From the NCBI RefSeq assembly GCF_014200045.1, contig NZ_JACHOV010000006.1, positions 178,871 through 242,870 of the forward strand: a stretch of DNA of 64,000 bases. Reading direction: 5' to 3'. Origin of the DNA: Rhizorhapis suberifaciens. Its GTDB lineage: Bacteria > Pseudomonadota > Alphaproteobacteria > Sphingomonadales > Sphingomonadaceae. Position 1 is the first letter of the stretch, and the number at the start of each line of letters is the position of its first letter. Made by a program: the position numbers and the translations under genes. Below are positions 16,448-27,830 of this stretch, in pieces. The notes beneath the pieces are model-generated. The model saw nothing but the letters and a program-made list of their open reading frames with translations, had not been told where the DNA came from and did no database searches.

Positions 16448-16477
16448 TTGACTGATATAAAGAAATCTTTATATCAT
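16448..16477 (+). promoter_or_regulatory. Promoter and SahR operator of sahR-metF-metH
   Basis: TTGACT (16448-16453) and TATCAT (16472-16477) form a -35/-10 pair with an 18-bp spacer. The spacer is filled by a palindrome with 10-bp arms and a 2-bp centre at 16454-16475. Its core ATATAAAGA-AA-TCTTTATAT is repeated exactly before ahcY. A repressor bound here would block RNA polymerase. The predicted transcription start falls at or next to the ATG at 16484. Confidence 0.75.
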
Positions 16478-16483
16478 ACTTTC

Positions 16484-17455
16484 ATGGTCGCAATATTGGA
16501 CATATTTGGCGCTCTGGCTGACCCGACGCGGTTGAGGATCGTCTGTCTTTTGCGTTCCATGGAACTTTCGGTAGGGGAGATCGCACAAGTGGTCGGGCAG
16601 AGCCAGCCCCGTGTCTCCCGTCATGTCCGCATCTTGGTGGAGGCCGGGCTTGCCGAGCGGCGCAAGGAGGGAAGCTGGGTATTTCTCCGCTTGGGACAGT
16701 CCGGCCATATTGCCCCTTTGATGCGGTTCCTGGACGTTGCGGAACTTTCCGATAGCGAGGCTCTTTGGGTGAAGGCAGATCTGGCGCGGCTTGCGGCGGT
16801 CCGCATGGATCGGGCTCACGCGGCAGAGCGCTATTTTGCCGAACATGCCGAGGAATGGGACGCCATCCGATCGCTTCATGCGCCTGAGGCCGACGTGGAG
16901 GCGGCCATGCGCTCCATGCTGGAGGGCGAAAGGATCGGTCGCCTTCTGGACATTGGGACGGGCACGGGCAGGATGATCCAATTGTTCGGTGATGCGGCCG
17001 ACCAAGTGGTCGCAATTGATCGAAGCCCCGAAATGCTTCGCTTTGCCCGAGCTAAGCTGCCAGAAAAAGGTTCGGAGAAATATGAACTGTTGCTGGGCGA
17101 TTTCTATGCCCTGCCGCTTTCGGAAGGGGTGACCGATACGATCATTCTTCACCAGGTACTGCATTATGCGCAGCAGCCGGAATTGGTGATTGAAGAGGCG
17201 GCGAGGGTGATGGATAGCGGGGGAAGGCTGCTCATCGCGGATTTTGGTCCTCACGAGCGGGAAGAACTTCGAGTGAACAACGCCCACGCGCGCCTTGGTT
17301 TCTCTGACGATCAGATGATACGTTGGTTGAAACAGTCAGGGTTCGATCTGGAGCAGGAACGGACGTTCGCCGGTGGCGAACTTACTGTTAAATTATGGCT
17401 TGCGCGCCGGCATGAGGCGCAAGTCTTGCCGATAAAGGGACGTAGCGCATCATGA
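16484..17455 (+). CDS. sahR: SahR: ArsR-family regulator fused to a SAM-methyltransferase domain
   Basis: 323 aa. N-terminal ArsR winged helix (about 1-85): ALADPTRLRIVCLLRSMELSVGEIAQVV and the recognition helix QSQPRVSRHVRILVEAGL. No Cys pair for metal binding. C-terminal class-I methyltransferase fold (about 130-300) with motif I LLDIGTGTG near 154-162 and HQVLHYAQQPELVIEEAARV. This fusion is the SahR design, an S-adenosylhomocysteine-sensing repressor of the methionine cycle in Proteobacteria. Its gene overlaps metF by 4 bp, and the operator lies in its own promoter. No Shine-Dalgarno site is visible before the ATG. Confidence 0.87.
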   Translation: MVAILDIFGALADPTRLRIVCLLRSMELSVGEIAQVVGQSQPRVSRHVRILVEAGLAERRKEGSWVFLRLGQSGHIAPLMRFLDVAELSDSEALWVKADLARLAAVRMDRAHAAERYFAEHAEEWDAIRSLHAPEADVEAAMRSMLEGERIGRLLDIGTGTGRMIQLFGDAADQVVAIDRSPEMLRFARAKLPEKGSEKYELLLGDFYALPLSEGVTDTIILHQVLHYAQQPELVIEEAARVMDSGGRLLIADFGPHEREELRVNNAHARLGFSDDQMIRWLKQSGFDLEQERTFAGGELTVKLWLARRHEAQVLPIKGRSAS

Positions 17456-18399
17456 CTTTTACCCTGACGCAGCTGGAGGAAGCACGCCGGGCGCTGGACG
17501 CGCCGATGTTTGGCGACCTATCGGGCGACGCGCATGTTTCCTTCGAATTTTTTCCGCCCAAGAACCAGAAGATGGAAGAAACCTTGTGGAGCAGCATCCA
17601 GACGCTTGCCCCGCTTCAGCCACGCTTTGTGTCGGTCACCTATGGGGCAGGCGGTTCTACGCGGGAACGGACACACGCGACTGTAGCGCGGATCGTGCGG
17701 GAGACGGACCTGCTGCCAGCTGCGCACCTGACTTGCGTCGACGCAAGCAAGGCCGAGATTGCGGAGGTTGCCCAGGCTTATTGGGAGGCAGGCGTTCGGC
17801 ACATCGTGGCGTTGCGCGGCGATCCGCCCGAGGAAGGAAAAGGTTTTTCGCCCCACCCGGAGGGCTATGCCAGCGCGGCCGATCTGGTTGCGGGCCTGAA
17901 GGAGATTGCGCCGTTCGACCTCAGCGTCGCTGCCTATCCCGAAACGCATCCGGAGGCGGTGAGCAGTCAGGCCGATCTCGACAATTTGAAACGAAAGCTG
18001 GATGCAGGCGCCAGCCGCGCCATCACGCAATTCTTCTTTTCACCGGAAACCTTCTTCCGTTTCAGGGATAAGGTTGCGGCCGCCGGGATCAAGACAGAGA
18101 TCGTGCCGGGTATCCTGCCGGTGTCGAACGTGGCCCAGACACGGAAGTTCGCCGCCATGTGCGGAGCCGCCATCCCGCCTTGGATGGACCGGCTGTTCGA
18201 GGGACTGGATGATCATCCCTCGACCCGCCAGTTGGTGGCAGCGACCATTTCGGCCGAGCTTTGCCGCAAGCTTTATGCGGGCGGCGTGCGGGAGTTCCAC
18301 TTCTACACGCTTAACCGGGCGGAGCTGAGTTATGCCATCTGTCACCTGCTGGGCCTCCGGGGTCGGCCTGAGGCGCAACTGCGTGAGGAAGCGGCATGA
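17452..18399 (+). CDS. metF: 5,10-methylenetetrahydrofolate reductase
   Basis: 315 aa. A flavoprotein TIM barrel that makes 5-methyl-THF for MetH. The N-terminal catalytic motif FEFFPPK near residue 27, TYGAGGSTRERT near 64, HIVALRGDPPE near 117 and a C-terminal LCRKLYAGGVREFHFYTLNRAEL are all present. ATGA overlaps couple it to sahR upstream and to metH(N) downstream (18396-18399). Confidence 0.95.
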   Translation: MTFTLTQLEEARRALDAPMFGDLSGDAHVSFEFFPPKNQKMEETLWSSIQTLAPLQPRFVSVTYGAGGSTRERTHATVARIVRETDLLPAAHLTCVDASKAEIAEVAQAYWEAGVRHIVALRGDPPEEGKGFSPHPEGYASAADLVAGLKEIAPFDLSVAAYPETHPEAVSSQADLDNLKRKLDAGASRAITQFFFSPETFFRFRDKVAAAGIKTEIVPGILPVSNVAQTRKFAAMCGAAIPPWMDRLFEGLDDHPSTRQLVAATISAELCRKLYAGGVREFHFYTLNRAELSYAICHLLGLRGRPEAQLREEAA

Positions 18400-19439
18400 G
18401 CGCGCGGGCCCATTTGCAGGCAGAGGCATCAAAGCGGATTTTGCTGACCGACGGAGCCTTCGGTACGGAAATCCAGAATTACAAGCTCAGTGAGGCGGAC
18501 TATGCCGGGACCCTGGGGCTGGCGAAGGACCAGAAAGGCAATAACGACATATTGGCTCTTTCACGGCCTCAAGTGTTGGAGGAGATAACGAACGCCTATC
18601 TGGCGGCGGGCTCCGACATCGTTTCCACTAATACCTTCAGCGCCAATCGGATCAGCCAGGCCGATTATGCCGCGGAACATCTTGTGCGCGAGATCAACTT
18701 TGCATCGGCGCAGCTTGCACGGAACGCGGCGGACAGGGCCGCGCAGGATGGGCGGCCGCGCTTTGTGGCGGGAGCGATTGGGCCGACCAACAAGACGCTC
18801 TCCCTTTCGCCGGACGTCAACGATCCCGGCTTTCGGGAAATTGACTTCGATTATCTGAAGGATGTCTACCGGGAACAGGCCGACGCGCTGATCGACGGCG
18901 GCGTGGATTTCATCCTGATCGAGACCGTGTTCGACACGCTGAACGCCAAGGCCGGAATCATGGCAGTCATCGAAGCGGCGCAGGCGCATGGCAAGGATGT
19001 GCCGATGATGCTGTCGATGACGCTCACCGACCTTTCTGGGCGGAACCTGTCAGGCCATACGGTCGAGGCGTTCTGGTACGCCGTTCGTCATGCCCGGCCA
19101 GTGACGATCGGGCTTAACTGTTCCTTTGGCGCGCAGCAGCTTCGTCCACATGTCCAGACGCTGAGCCACATCGCCGATACGCTCGTCATGGTTTATCCGA
19201 ACGCCGGGTTGCCCAATGAGCTTGGTGAATATGACGAATTGCCCGAGCAGACGGCCTCGTTGGTGAAGGAATGGGCGGATAATGGTCAGGTCAATATTCT
19301 GGGCGGCTGTTGCGGTTCCACGCCCGCGCATATCGCGGCAATGCGCAAGGCGGTGGAGGGGCTTCCGCCCCGGGTGATACCGCATCCGCCGGTGGTGACG
19401 CGCCTGGCGGGGCTGGAGCCGATGAATATAGCGGCTTGA
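18396..19439 (+). CDS. metH: Methionine synthase, homocysteine-binding module (split MetH, N-terminal part)
   Basis: 347 aa. Homocysteine S-methyltransferase domain. Zinc-binding Cys residues are in GLNCSFG near residue 244 and GGCCGS near 306, which activate homocysteine. The N-terminal LLTDGAFGTEIQ motif is intact. In E. coli this domain is fused to the pterin, cobalamin and activation modules; here those are on the next gene, 115 bp away. Both halves look complete, so the split is not a fresh frameshift. Confidence 0.93.
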   Translation: MSARAHLQAEASKRILLTDGAFGTEIQNYKLSEADYAGTLGLAKDQKGNNDILALSRPQVLEEITNAYLAAGSDIVSTNTFSANRISQADYAAEHLVREINFASAQLARNAADRAAQDGRPRFVAGAIGPTNKTLSLSPDVNDPGFREIDFDYLKDVYREQADALIDGGVDFILIETVFDTLNAKAGIMAVIEAAQAHGKDVPMMLSMTLTDLSGRNLSGHTVEAFWYAVRHARPVTIGLNCSFGAQQLRPHVQTLSHIADTLVMVYPNAGLPNELGEYDELPEQTASLVKEWADNGQVNILGGCCGSTPAHIAAMRKAVEGLPPRVIPHPPVVTRLAGLEPMNIAA

Positions 19440-19468
19440 ACTTCATCATTCAGCGAAAGCAGAACCCT

Positions 19469-19554
19469 TTGTCTCATCCCCGTTACAATGCTGGAGATGG
19501 AGGTGAGATGGGTCGCCGCTTTCGCGGGAATGTCGCAGAAATTGAAATGAGACA

Positions 19555-19555
<1 letters not shown>
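19469..19555. repeat. Inverted repeat bounding the gap between the two metH genes
   Basis: TTGTCTCAT (19469-19477) and ATGAGACAA (19547-19555) are perfect 9-bp inverted copies around a 69-bp core rich in CGCGGG/CTTTCGCGGG sequence, in the style of small intergenic repeats. The right arm covers the region just before, and the first base of, the metH(C) start codon. Confidence 0.55.
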
Positions 19556-22155
<2,600 letters not shown>

Positions 22156-22250
22156 CCGCAAGAACGGCCGCTGGGGTAATTAACCATATCAACTCAGCGG
22201 CATTTCATTTCTTTGGGTTAAGCGGCTCTCCACCAAACGGAAAGGCCGTC

Positions 22251-23186
22251 ATGAAAATTTTATCCGCCGCTCTTGTTTCAATAGCAGTGACCACCGCGGC
22301 ATTTGCCGATGAAGGTCAAGGTCCCTTCATGGTCGTGGAACAGGGCAGAAGCTTTGCACGCCTGGATGAGGCGGTGCAGGCGATTGGCGAGGGCAAGGGC
22401 GTCATTCTGATCAGGCCGGGCAGCTATCGGCAATGTGCCGTCCAGTCGGCCGGTATGATCACCTTCAAGGCCCGAGAGCCCGGCACGGTCATATTCGACG
22501 GCGCGACCTGCGAGGGGAAGGCGGCGCTTGTCCTGCGGGGGCGGGGAGCGATTGTGGACGGCGTCATTTTCCAGAATATGCGCGTGCCCGATGCAAATGG
22601 AGCCGGCATCAGGCTCGAGCGCGGCGATCTGGATGTCGTGAACAGTCTTTTCCGAAATAGCGAACAGGGCATATTGACGGCGGCCGATCCTGCCGGAGCG
22701 ATCCGGATCGACCGGTCCAGTTTTCAGCATCTCGGCCGTTGCGACCGCGGACTTTCCTGCGCTCACAGCATTTATGTGGGCGGCTATGGCAAGCTGAGCG
22801 TCACCCGATCCCGCTTTGAACTAGGCAATGGCGGCCATTATGTAAAATCGCGCGCAGCCATTGCCGACATTGTCGGGAACAGCTTCGACGATACAGGAGG
22901 CCGTGAGACCAACTACATGATCGACCTTCCCGCGGGGGCGACGGGCCTTATTTCAGGAAATCAGATGGTGCAGGGCCGCAGCAAGGAAAATTACAGCGCG
23001 TTCATTGCGCTGGCCGCGGAGGGCAAGGAAAACAGTTCCAACGGGCTGGTGATCAGGGACAACCGCGCAGCATTCGCTCCAGGCATTACGCGTTCAAGCA
23101 CCTTTGTCGCCGATTGGAGCGGCGATCGGATAGCACTGGGCCCGAATGTGTTGGGTCAGGGAATAAAGCCGTTCGAACGGCGCTGA
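22251..23186 (+). CDS. Secreted right-handed parallel beta-helix protein
   Basis: 311 aa from ATG at 22251, with GGAAAGG upstream; earlier in-frame starts are in the metH tail region. Signal peptide ends AFA near residue 20. The mature part shows beta-helix repeats: VILIRPGSYRQCAV, TVIFDGATCEGKAALVLRGRGAIVDGVIFQNM, GIRLERGDLDVVNSLFRNSEQGI and ITRSRFELGNGGHYVKSRAAIADIVGNSF. Such folds occur in polysaccharide lyases, epimerases and adhesins. No lyase catalytic residues can be assigned. It lies before a glycan locus but on its own. Confidence 0.7.
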   Translation: MKILSAALVSIAVTTAAFADEGQGPFMVVEQGRSFARLDEAVQAIGEGKGVILIRPGSYRQCAVQSAGMITFKAREPGTVIFDGATCEGKAALVLRGRGAIVDGVIFQNMRVPDANGAGIRLERGDLDVVNSLFRNSEQGILTAADPAGAIRIDRSSFQHLGRCDRGLSCAHSIYVGGYGKLSVTRSRFELGNGGHYVKSRAAIADIVGNSFDDTGGRETNYMIDLPAGATGLISGNQMVQGRSKENYSAFIALAAEGKENSSNGLVIRDNRAAFAPGITRSSTFVADWSGDRIALGPNVLGQGIKPFERR

Positions 23187-23194
23187 CCATTATT

Positions 23195-23974
23195 TCACTT
23201 ACTGATGCGCTGACGGTAGGTGATGTTTACCCGGTCCGAAAGGATCAGATAGGGCAGCCAGATTGCGGCGCTGATAAGCACCTTCTTCAAATTGCCTTCC
23301 AACAGATCGAGCAGCGCCCGTTCGACCGGCATCGGCACGCCGGATACCGAGGCGACGAGCTTCGCTATGCTGAGCTGAGCCAGCAGGTCCATGCCCCATA
23401 CAAGCACCAGAAAGCGGGGAAAGAACGGCACCAGCCGAATAGCCATCACAAAGGCGAAGACATATAGGCTGGTCAGGATGACGACGTCGGCGACCATGAC
23501 GTGAAACAACGCCTGATACCACCCCGGCGCGTGGCTCCCCAAGGCCGGTATCGCTACCAGGAACTCCGCGGTGCGGACCGGCACGTTCAAAAGCATGCCG
23601 ACCAGTAGGGAGGCCATTAGGCCGGTAGCGCCAAAGGCGGGAAGCGCCCGAGCATCGAGGCAATTTACCCGCCGCCAGCGGCCATAGCGCGAAAGACGAA
23701 TTGCAGGCTGCGCATAAAGCTGGCCCGAGGGAAACATGCGAAGCGCAAAGAATAATGTTGCCACCGGCGCCATCGTGACCGCCACATAGGGCAAGGCATT
23801 ACTGACCACCCCTAAGCCTGGATCGATATGCGTGACGGCAAAGGCCAGTCGAAGACCGCAAGCGAAGCTTATGATCAGCATCCATATTGCCGCTATGGAT
23901 CGAAGGTTGGCCTGCAAGGCCGCCACCAGCCGAACGCTCTTGCCGTGAAGGTTCCGAGAAAGCCGATCAATCAT
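23195..23974 (-). CDS. Multi-pass membrane protein, unknown (DUF2569-like C-terminus)
   Basis: 259 aa from ATG at 23974 (MIDRLSRN), with GGAG 6 bp upstream; the reading up to 24043 is less likely. About six hydrophobic segments. The last, LISAAIWLPYLILSDRVNITYRQR, recalls the end of DUF2569 proteins, but the protein is longer than that family. Its end is 8 bp from the convergent beta-helix gene. No function can be assigned. Confidence 0.6.
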   Translation of the reverse strand: MIDRLSRNLHGKSVRLVAALQANLRSIAAIWMLIISFACGLRLAFAVTHIDPGLGVVSNALPYVAVTMAPVATLFFALRMFPSGQLYAQPAIRLSRYGRWRRVNCLDARALPAFGATGLMASLLVGMLLNVPVRTAEFLVAIPALGSHAPGWYQALFHVMVADVVILTSLYVFAFVMAIRLVPFFPRFLVLVWGMDLLAQLSIAKLVASVSGVPMPVERALLDLLEGNLKKVLISAAIWLPYLILSDRVNITYRQRISK

Positions 23975-24035
23975 CGCGGCTCCACTATAGCCAAGGAAAG
24001 ACGGGAATGTCAGGGCCGAGTTTGGACCATTGTGG

Positions 24036-24050
24036 TTAACCAATGGTCAA
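24036..24050 (+). promoter_or_regulatory. CtrA-like box
   Basis: TTAA-CCAATGG-TCAA followed by C, one mismatch to TTAA-N7-TTAA. It lies between the membrane protein (minus, 62 bp away) and the GT4 gene (plus, 185 bp away). Confidence 0.4.
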
Positions 24051-24234
24051 CGTCGGGTTCATGTTCCTAAGCCTATGAACAAAATGGGTTTTCTCCATCC
24101 GGTTTGTCATTCAGTCCGGAATGTTTAGATCTAGTACTTTATAGAATTGGATAGAGGGCGGTGTTTTCTCTACAAGATCACGGGATGGACGGCAGAAGTT
24201 CAGGCTGGTTTCTTGCTGTGGAGCGATTTTAACA

Positions 24235-25575
24235 TTGCGCATCCTATTGATAAATCACCGGTATTTTGTCGCCAGCGGGGCCGAGCGCTACTTATTCAAT
24301 ATTGAGCGCGTCCTTGAACGAGCCGGGCATGAGACGGCTATATTCTCTATCGACTATGGTCAGAACCAGACGTCGCCCTGGTCTCCCTATTTTACGACCC
24401 CGATTGGCGGCCCCGATGAGATATTCTTCGACCAGCACCGCAAGCGGCCCGCGTCGTTCGTCAAAACCTTCCAACGTCTATTCTATTCCGCTGAGGTCGA
24501 ACGGGACCTTGCAAGGCTGATCGAAGATTTTCGTCCCGACGTCGCCTATCTGATGCTTTTCATGCGCAAATTGTCCCCTTCTGTGCTGGTTGCTCTTCAT
24601 AAGGCAAAAGTTCCGGTCGTCGTCCGCGTGTCGGATTATGGCTTCCTTTGCGCGGAACATCATTTTCTTCGGAAGGGGCGGACCTGTACCAAGTGCCTGG
24701 AAGGGCGCCTTTGGCCGGGGGTGGTGCATGGCTGCGTCCACGACAGCCGGCTGGTGTCGGCGATGGACGCTGCGGCGACGTGGTATCACAGGCGGAGCGG
24801 CTATCTCGACCTCATTGACCGGTTTGTCACGACTAATCCTTTTCTCACCCAGATGATGATCAAGGGCGGGTTCCCACCGGAGCGGCTGGTCTGCGTTCCG
24901 ACGTTCGCGGATGAGGAGATGTTTTGCGGTCAATCGCCGGGCGCGCGCCGGCATCTGCTCTATTTCGGGCGTCTGGATCCTTCCAAGGGGCTTGAAACGC
25001 TGATCGACGCCATGGCGATCCTGCGAGCCCGTATGGGGCGGGCGCATATCCCACCCCTGCGCATTGTCGGTAGCCCGCAATATGTGGATTATGGGCGTGA
25101 ATTGGTGCGAAGGGTGCGGGCCGCCGGTCTTTCGGATTGCATCCATTTCGATGGCCCCGTCGCGGCTGAGGACATTCCCGCTCTTTTGAAGAATGCCGTT
25201 GCCTCGCTGATCCCGTCGCTCTGGTTTGAAAATTTGCCCAACAGCTATCTTGAAAGCATTTGTGCGGGCGTGCCGGTGATTGCATCCGACCTGGGTTCAT
25301 TGTCGCTGGCAATCGAGCATGACAAGGACGGGCTACTGTTTCGTGCGGGGGACAAAGAGGAACTTGCCTCGACCATTGAACGGCTGCTGACTGATCACAA
25401 TCTGGAAGAAACGCTGCGGCGGGAGGGACCTGCCAAGGCGCGGCGGGAATATTCGGCCGGCCGTCATCTTGAACTGCTCACCAGTCTTTTTTCGTCGCTG
25501 ACCGGCATGGCAGGCGCCGCCGCGCCCGATCAGGACGGGTTGAAATCGGCAAAGCGGATCATGTCTCTTCCCTGA
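24235..25575 (+). CDS. Glycosyltransferase family 4
   Basis: 446 aa from TTG at 24235 (MRILLINHRYF), GGAG about 11 bp upstream. GT-B fold: N-terminal GAERYLFNIERVLERAGHE, then a Cys-rich insertion (LCAEHHFLRKGRTCTKCLEG...GCVHDS) seen in many envelope GT4 enzymes. C-terminal donor domain with YFGRLDPSKGLETLIDA near residue 243 and PSLWFENLPNSYLESICAGVPVIASD near 325, the E-x7-E type site for a nucleotide-sugar. First gene of the glycan cluster. Its 3' end overlaps the convergent GT2 gene by 46 bp. Confidence 0.88.
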   Translation: MRILLINHRYFVASGAERYLFNIERVLERAGHETAIFSIDYGQNQTSPWSPYFTTPIGGPDEIFFDQHRKRPASFVKTFQRLFYSAEVERDLARLIEDFRPDVAYLMLFMRKLSPSVLVALHKAKVPVVVRVSDYGFLCAEHHFLRKGRTCTKCLEGRLWPGVVHGCVHDSRLVSAMDAAATWYHRRSGYLDLIDRFVTTNPFLTQMMIKGGFPPERLVCVPTFADEEMFCGQSPGARRHLLYFGRLDPSKGLETLIDAMAILRARMGRAHIPPLRIVGSPQYVDYGRELVRRVRAAGLSDCIHFDGPVAAEDIPALLKNAVASLIPSLWFENLPNSYLESICAGVPVIASDLGSLSLAIEHDKDGLLFRAGDKEELASTIERLLTDHNLEETLRREGPAKARREYSAGRHLELLTSLFSSLTGMAGAAAPDQDGLKSAKRIMSLP

Positions 25576-26564
25576 TAATCCTTACTGCCGAAAACCCGAC
25601 CGGTTATGCCCTCATAAGCCGCGAGCGGAAGCGTCGCCAAAAGCCTCGCCAGATAGACCGGGTCATGGCGCCCGATGGACAGCGCAAGTTTGGTGATCTC
25701 ATCTATCCGGCCACGTCTGATCGCCCGGTGAAAGAGGAAGCGGCTTAGCCGATTGCGCCCGGTGCGGAATGCCCGCGCCAGATCAGGATGCCGCGGCAAC
25801 AAGTCCAATGTGCACAGGTCGCGCGAACGAAGCATCTGAAGGACGTCGCTCGACATATTGTCGGCAAGGTCGCGATATCCGGTCAGCGGCTGCGGGACGA
25901 GGCCAAAGCTGTAACGCTCCGCAATTTCAAAATACAGCTTCCAGTCCTCGCAGCCCTGGCCCCCACGTGCGCGCAGGGAACTGTCATAGCCCGTGGTATG
26001 GGCCAGAGCCGTGCGGCGTATGAGAGCTGAACTGCCGTTGCCGATGAAATTGTGGAAGGCGAGTGGCGCCAGCACTTGCCCCTGATGCTCCGGCCGATGG
26101 CGCAACTGCTTCACCCGTGAACGTTCGTCGATCAGCGCAAACCAGGTATACACAAGGCCTAGTTCCGGTCCGTTGCGGGCGAACAGTTCCACTTGCCGTG
26201 CGATTTTGGTGGAATGCCACAGATCATCGGCGTCGAGCGGCGCTATGAATTCACCGCTTGTAGCCGTAATGCCCGCGTTTCTCGCGGCGGCGACACCGCC
26301 ATTTATCTGCCGGATCAGGCGAACGCGCCCGTCCCGCGCAGCATAATCCTCCACAATTTCAGAGGTGCTGTCGCTGGATCCGTCATCGACGACCAATATT
26401 TCCAGCGCTTGATGCGTCTGGTTGATCGCGCTCTCCAGCGTCTCCGCTATCGTGCGACTCGCATTATAGGCAGGAATGACTACGGAAACCGTGCTGTCTG
26501 TCTGTGCCAGGGTCTTACTCCGGTTTTTACGCAGGTAATCAGATGCCTTGCGCTTGGCCTCCAA
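25530..26564 (-). CDS. Glycosyltransferase family 2
   Basis: 344 aa. GT-A fold: VSVVIPAYNASRTIAETLESAINQTH near residue 26, VVDDGSSDST near 58, GGVAAARNAG and the metal-binding DADDLW near 112. Downstream QGCEDWKLYFEIAERY matches an ED acceptor-site motif. The start is uncertain: TTG at 26564 is used, with no good Shine-Dalgarno site. It is convergent with the GT4 gene. It is closely similar along its whole length to the second GT2 domain of the protein at 27827-29875. Confidence 0.85.
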   Translation of the reverse strand: MEAKRKASDYLRKNRSKTLAQTDSTVSVVIPAYNASRTIAETLESAINQTHQALEILVVDDGSSDSTSEIVEDYAARDGRVRLIRQINGGVAAARNAGITATSGEFIAPLDADDLWHSTKIARQVELFARNGPELGLVYTWFALIDERSRVKQLRHRPEHQGQVLAPLAFHNFIGNGSSALIRRTALAHTTGYDSSLRARGGQGCEDWKLYFEIAERYSFGLVPQPLTGYRDLADNMSSDVLQMLRSRDLCTLDLLPRHPDLARAFRTGRNRLSRFLFHRAIRRGRIDEITKLALSIGRHDPVYLARLLATLPLAAYEGITGRVFGSKDYQGRDMIRFADFNPS

Positions 26565-26675
26565 AAATAGCTTTGTTCATCGTATAAATCGAACTCGTCG
26601 CCGCAGCATATCATTTTAGGTTATACGCGCGGCGCCGCAGTTCCTCCATTGTCACGCAGACGACCAGAGGTACCA

Positions 26676-27830
26676 ATGCCGCCTATTGCGATCGAGCATA
26701 TCGACGCGTCTGCCATGCCGCCCACATTATTGCGTGGGGCGGCGGAGACGCTCATTATTTTTTGGTGGAAGGATGTCCCGGTAGGTCAGGTACGTGACCG
26801 GGGAAGGCCGGGCACTGTCATCGACCTTCAGACTCATTGGTCCGACATCTCGGGCAAAGCCGTGTTCGAGCGTGCAACGCAGATCGCCAGGCAGCCACCT
26901 AGACCATCTCCCGCGGCATCGCTTGTGATCTGCACGCGCGACCGTCCCGATGAGTTGCGCCGCTGCCTCGCTTCGCTTCCGGGACAAAGCCAGCCGCCGG
27001 TCGAAATTATTGTGGTTGACAATGCGTCCCGGGACGATCGAACCCGCAAGGTGGCGGAAGCGGCAGGCGTGATCTATGTGCGGGAGGACAGGGCGGGGCT
27101 GGACATTGCACGCAATAGTGGTGTTCTTCGTGCCACTGCCCGGATCATCGCTTTCACCGACGATGATGTGCATCTGCATCCCCGTTGGCTGGAAAGACTG
27201 GTTCGCGCGCTTGAAGACAATGACGCCATGGCAGTTACGGGATTGGTCCTGCCCGCCGAACTGGAAACCGAGGCGCAGCAGATTTTCGAAACCTATTGGA
27301 GTTTCGGCCAAGGCTATGAACCGCTGAGCTTCGGTTCAGACTTTTTCGCTGCGGATCGAAGCACTGGCAGCGAGGTTTGGAAAATCGGTGCAGGGGCCAG
27401 CATGGCCTTTCGCCGCGAAGCGTTTGAAATAGCGGGGCTGTTCGATGAGCGGCTCGATGTGGGTGCTGCCGGCTGTTCGGGGGATTCGGAATATTGGCAC
27501 CGGGTGCTGAGTGTTGGCGGTACTTGCTTCTACGAACCGGCGGCCGTCGCATTTCATTATCACCGCCGGGAGATGGAGGGCCTGTCCGCCCAAATCTACC
27601 ATTATATGCGCGGGCACGCCGCAGCCCTTCTGGTCCAATATGAGCGTACGCATAATCGCGGTAATTTGTGGCGAGCCTTCAGCCTTATGCCCCGCTATTA
27701 TGCCCAGCGGCTTTGGCAGAAATTCCGCTACGGAGTCCAACCGGATAACCAATTTCTCGGTAAGGAAGTTACTGGCTTCATCGCGGGCCTCCTTTATTAT
27801 GCGCGGCATAGCCGGGGCAACGCTCGATGA
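26676..27830 (+). CDS. Glycosyltransferase family 2 with N-terminal extension
   Basis: 384 aa from ATG at 26676 (AGAGG upstream); a TTG at 26649 is possible. The first ~85 residues are not part of the GT-A core. The GT2 domain runs from ASLVICTRDRPDELRRCLASL near 81, with VVDNASRDDRT, the DDDVHLHP metal motif near 168, and GASMAFRREAFEIAGLFDERLDVG. The C-terminal 80 residues are hydrophilic with HYMRGHAAALL. Overlaps the next gene by 4 bp (ATGA), so co-translated. Confidence 0.87.
   Translation: MPPIAIEHIDASAMPPTLLRGAAETLIIFWWKDVPVGQVRDRGRPGTVIDLQTHWSDISGKAVFERATQIARQPPRPSPAASLVICTRDRPDELRRCLASLPGQSQPPVEIIVVDNASRDDRTRKVAEAAGVIYVREDRAGLDIARNSGVLRATARIIAFTDDDVHLHPRWLERLVRALEDNDAMAVTGLVLPAELETEAQQIFETYWSFGQGYEPLSFGSDFFAADRSTGSEVWKIGAGASMAFRREAFEIAGLFDERLDVGAAGCSGDSEYWHRVLSVGGTCFYEPAAVAFHYHRREMEGLSAQIYHYMRGHAAALLVQYERTHNRGNLWRAFSLMPRYYAQRLWQKFRYGVQPDNQFLGKEVTGFIAGLLYYARHSRGNAR

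Noticed and set aside
19440..19554. Recent frameshift splitting metH
   Set aside because: Both halves begin and end at domain borders and are separated by 115 bp of non-coding DNA, as in other alphaproteobacteria with split MetH.
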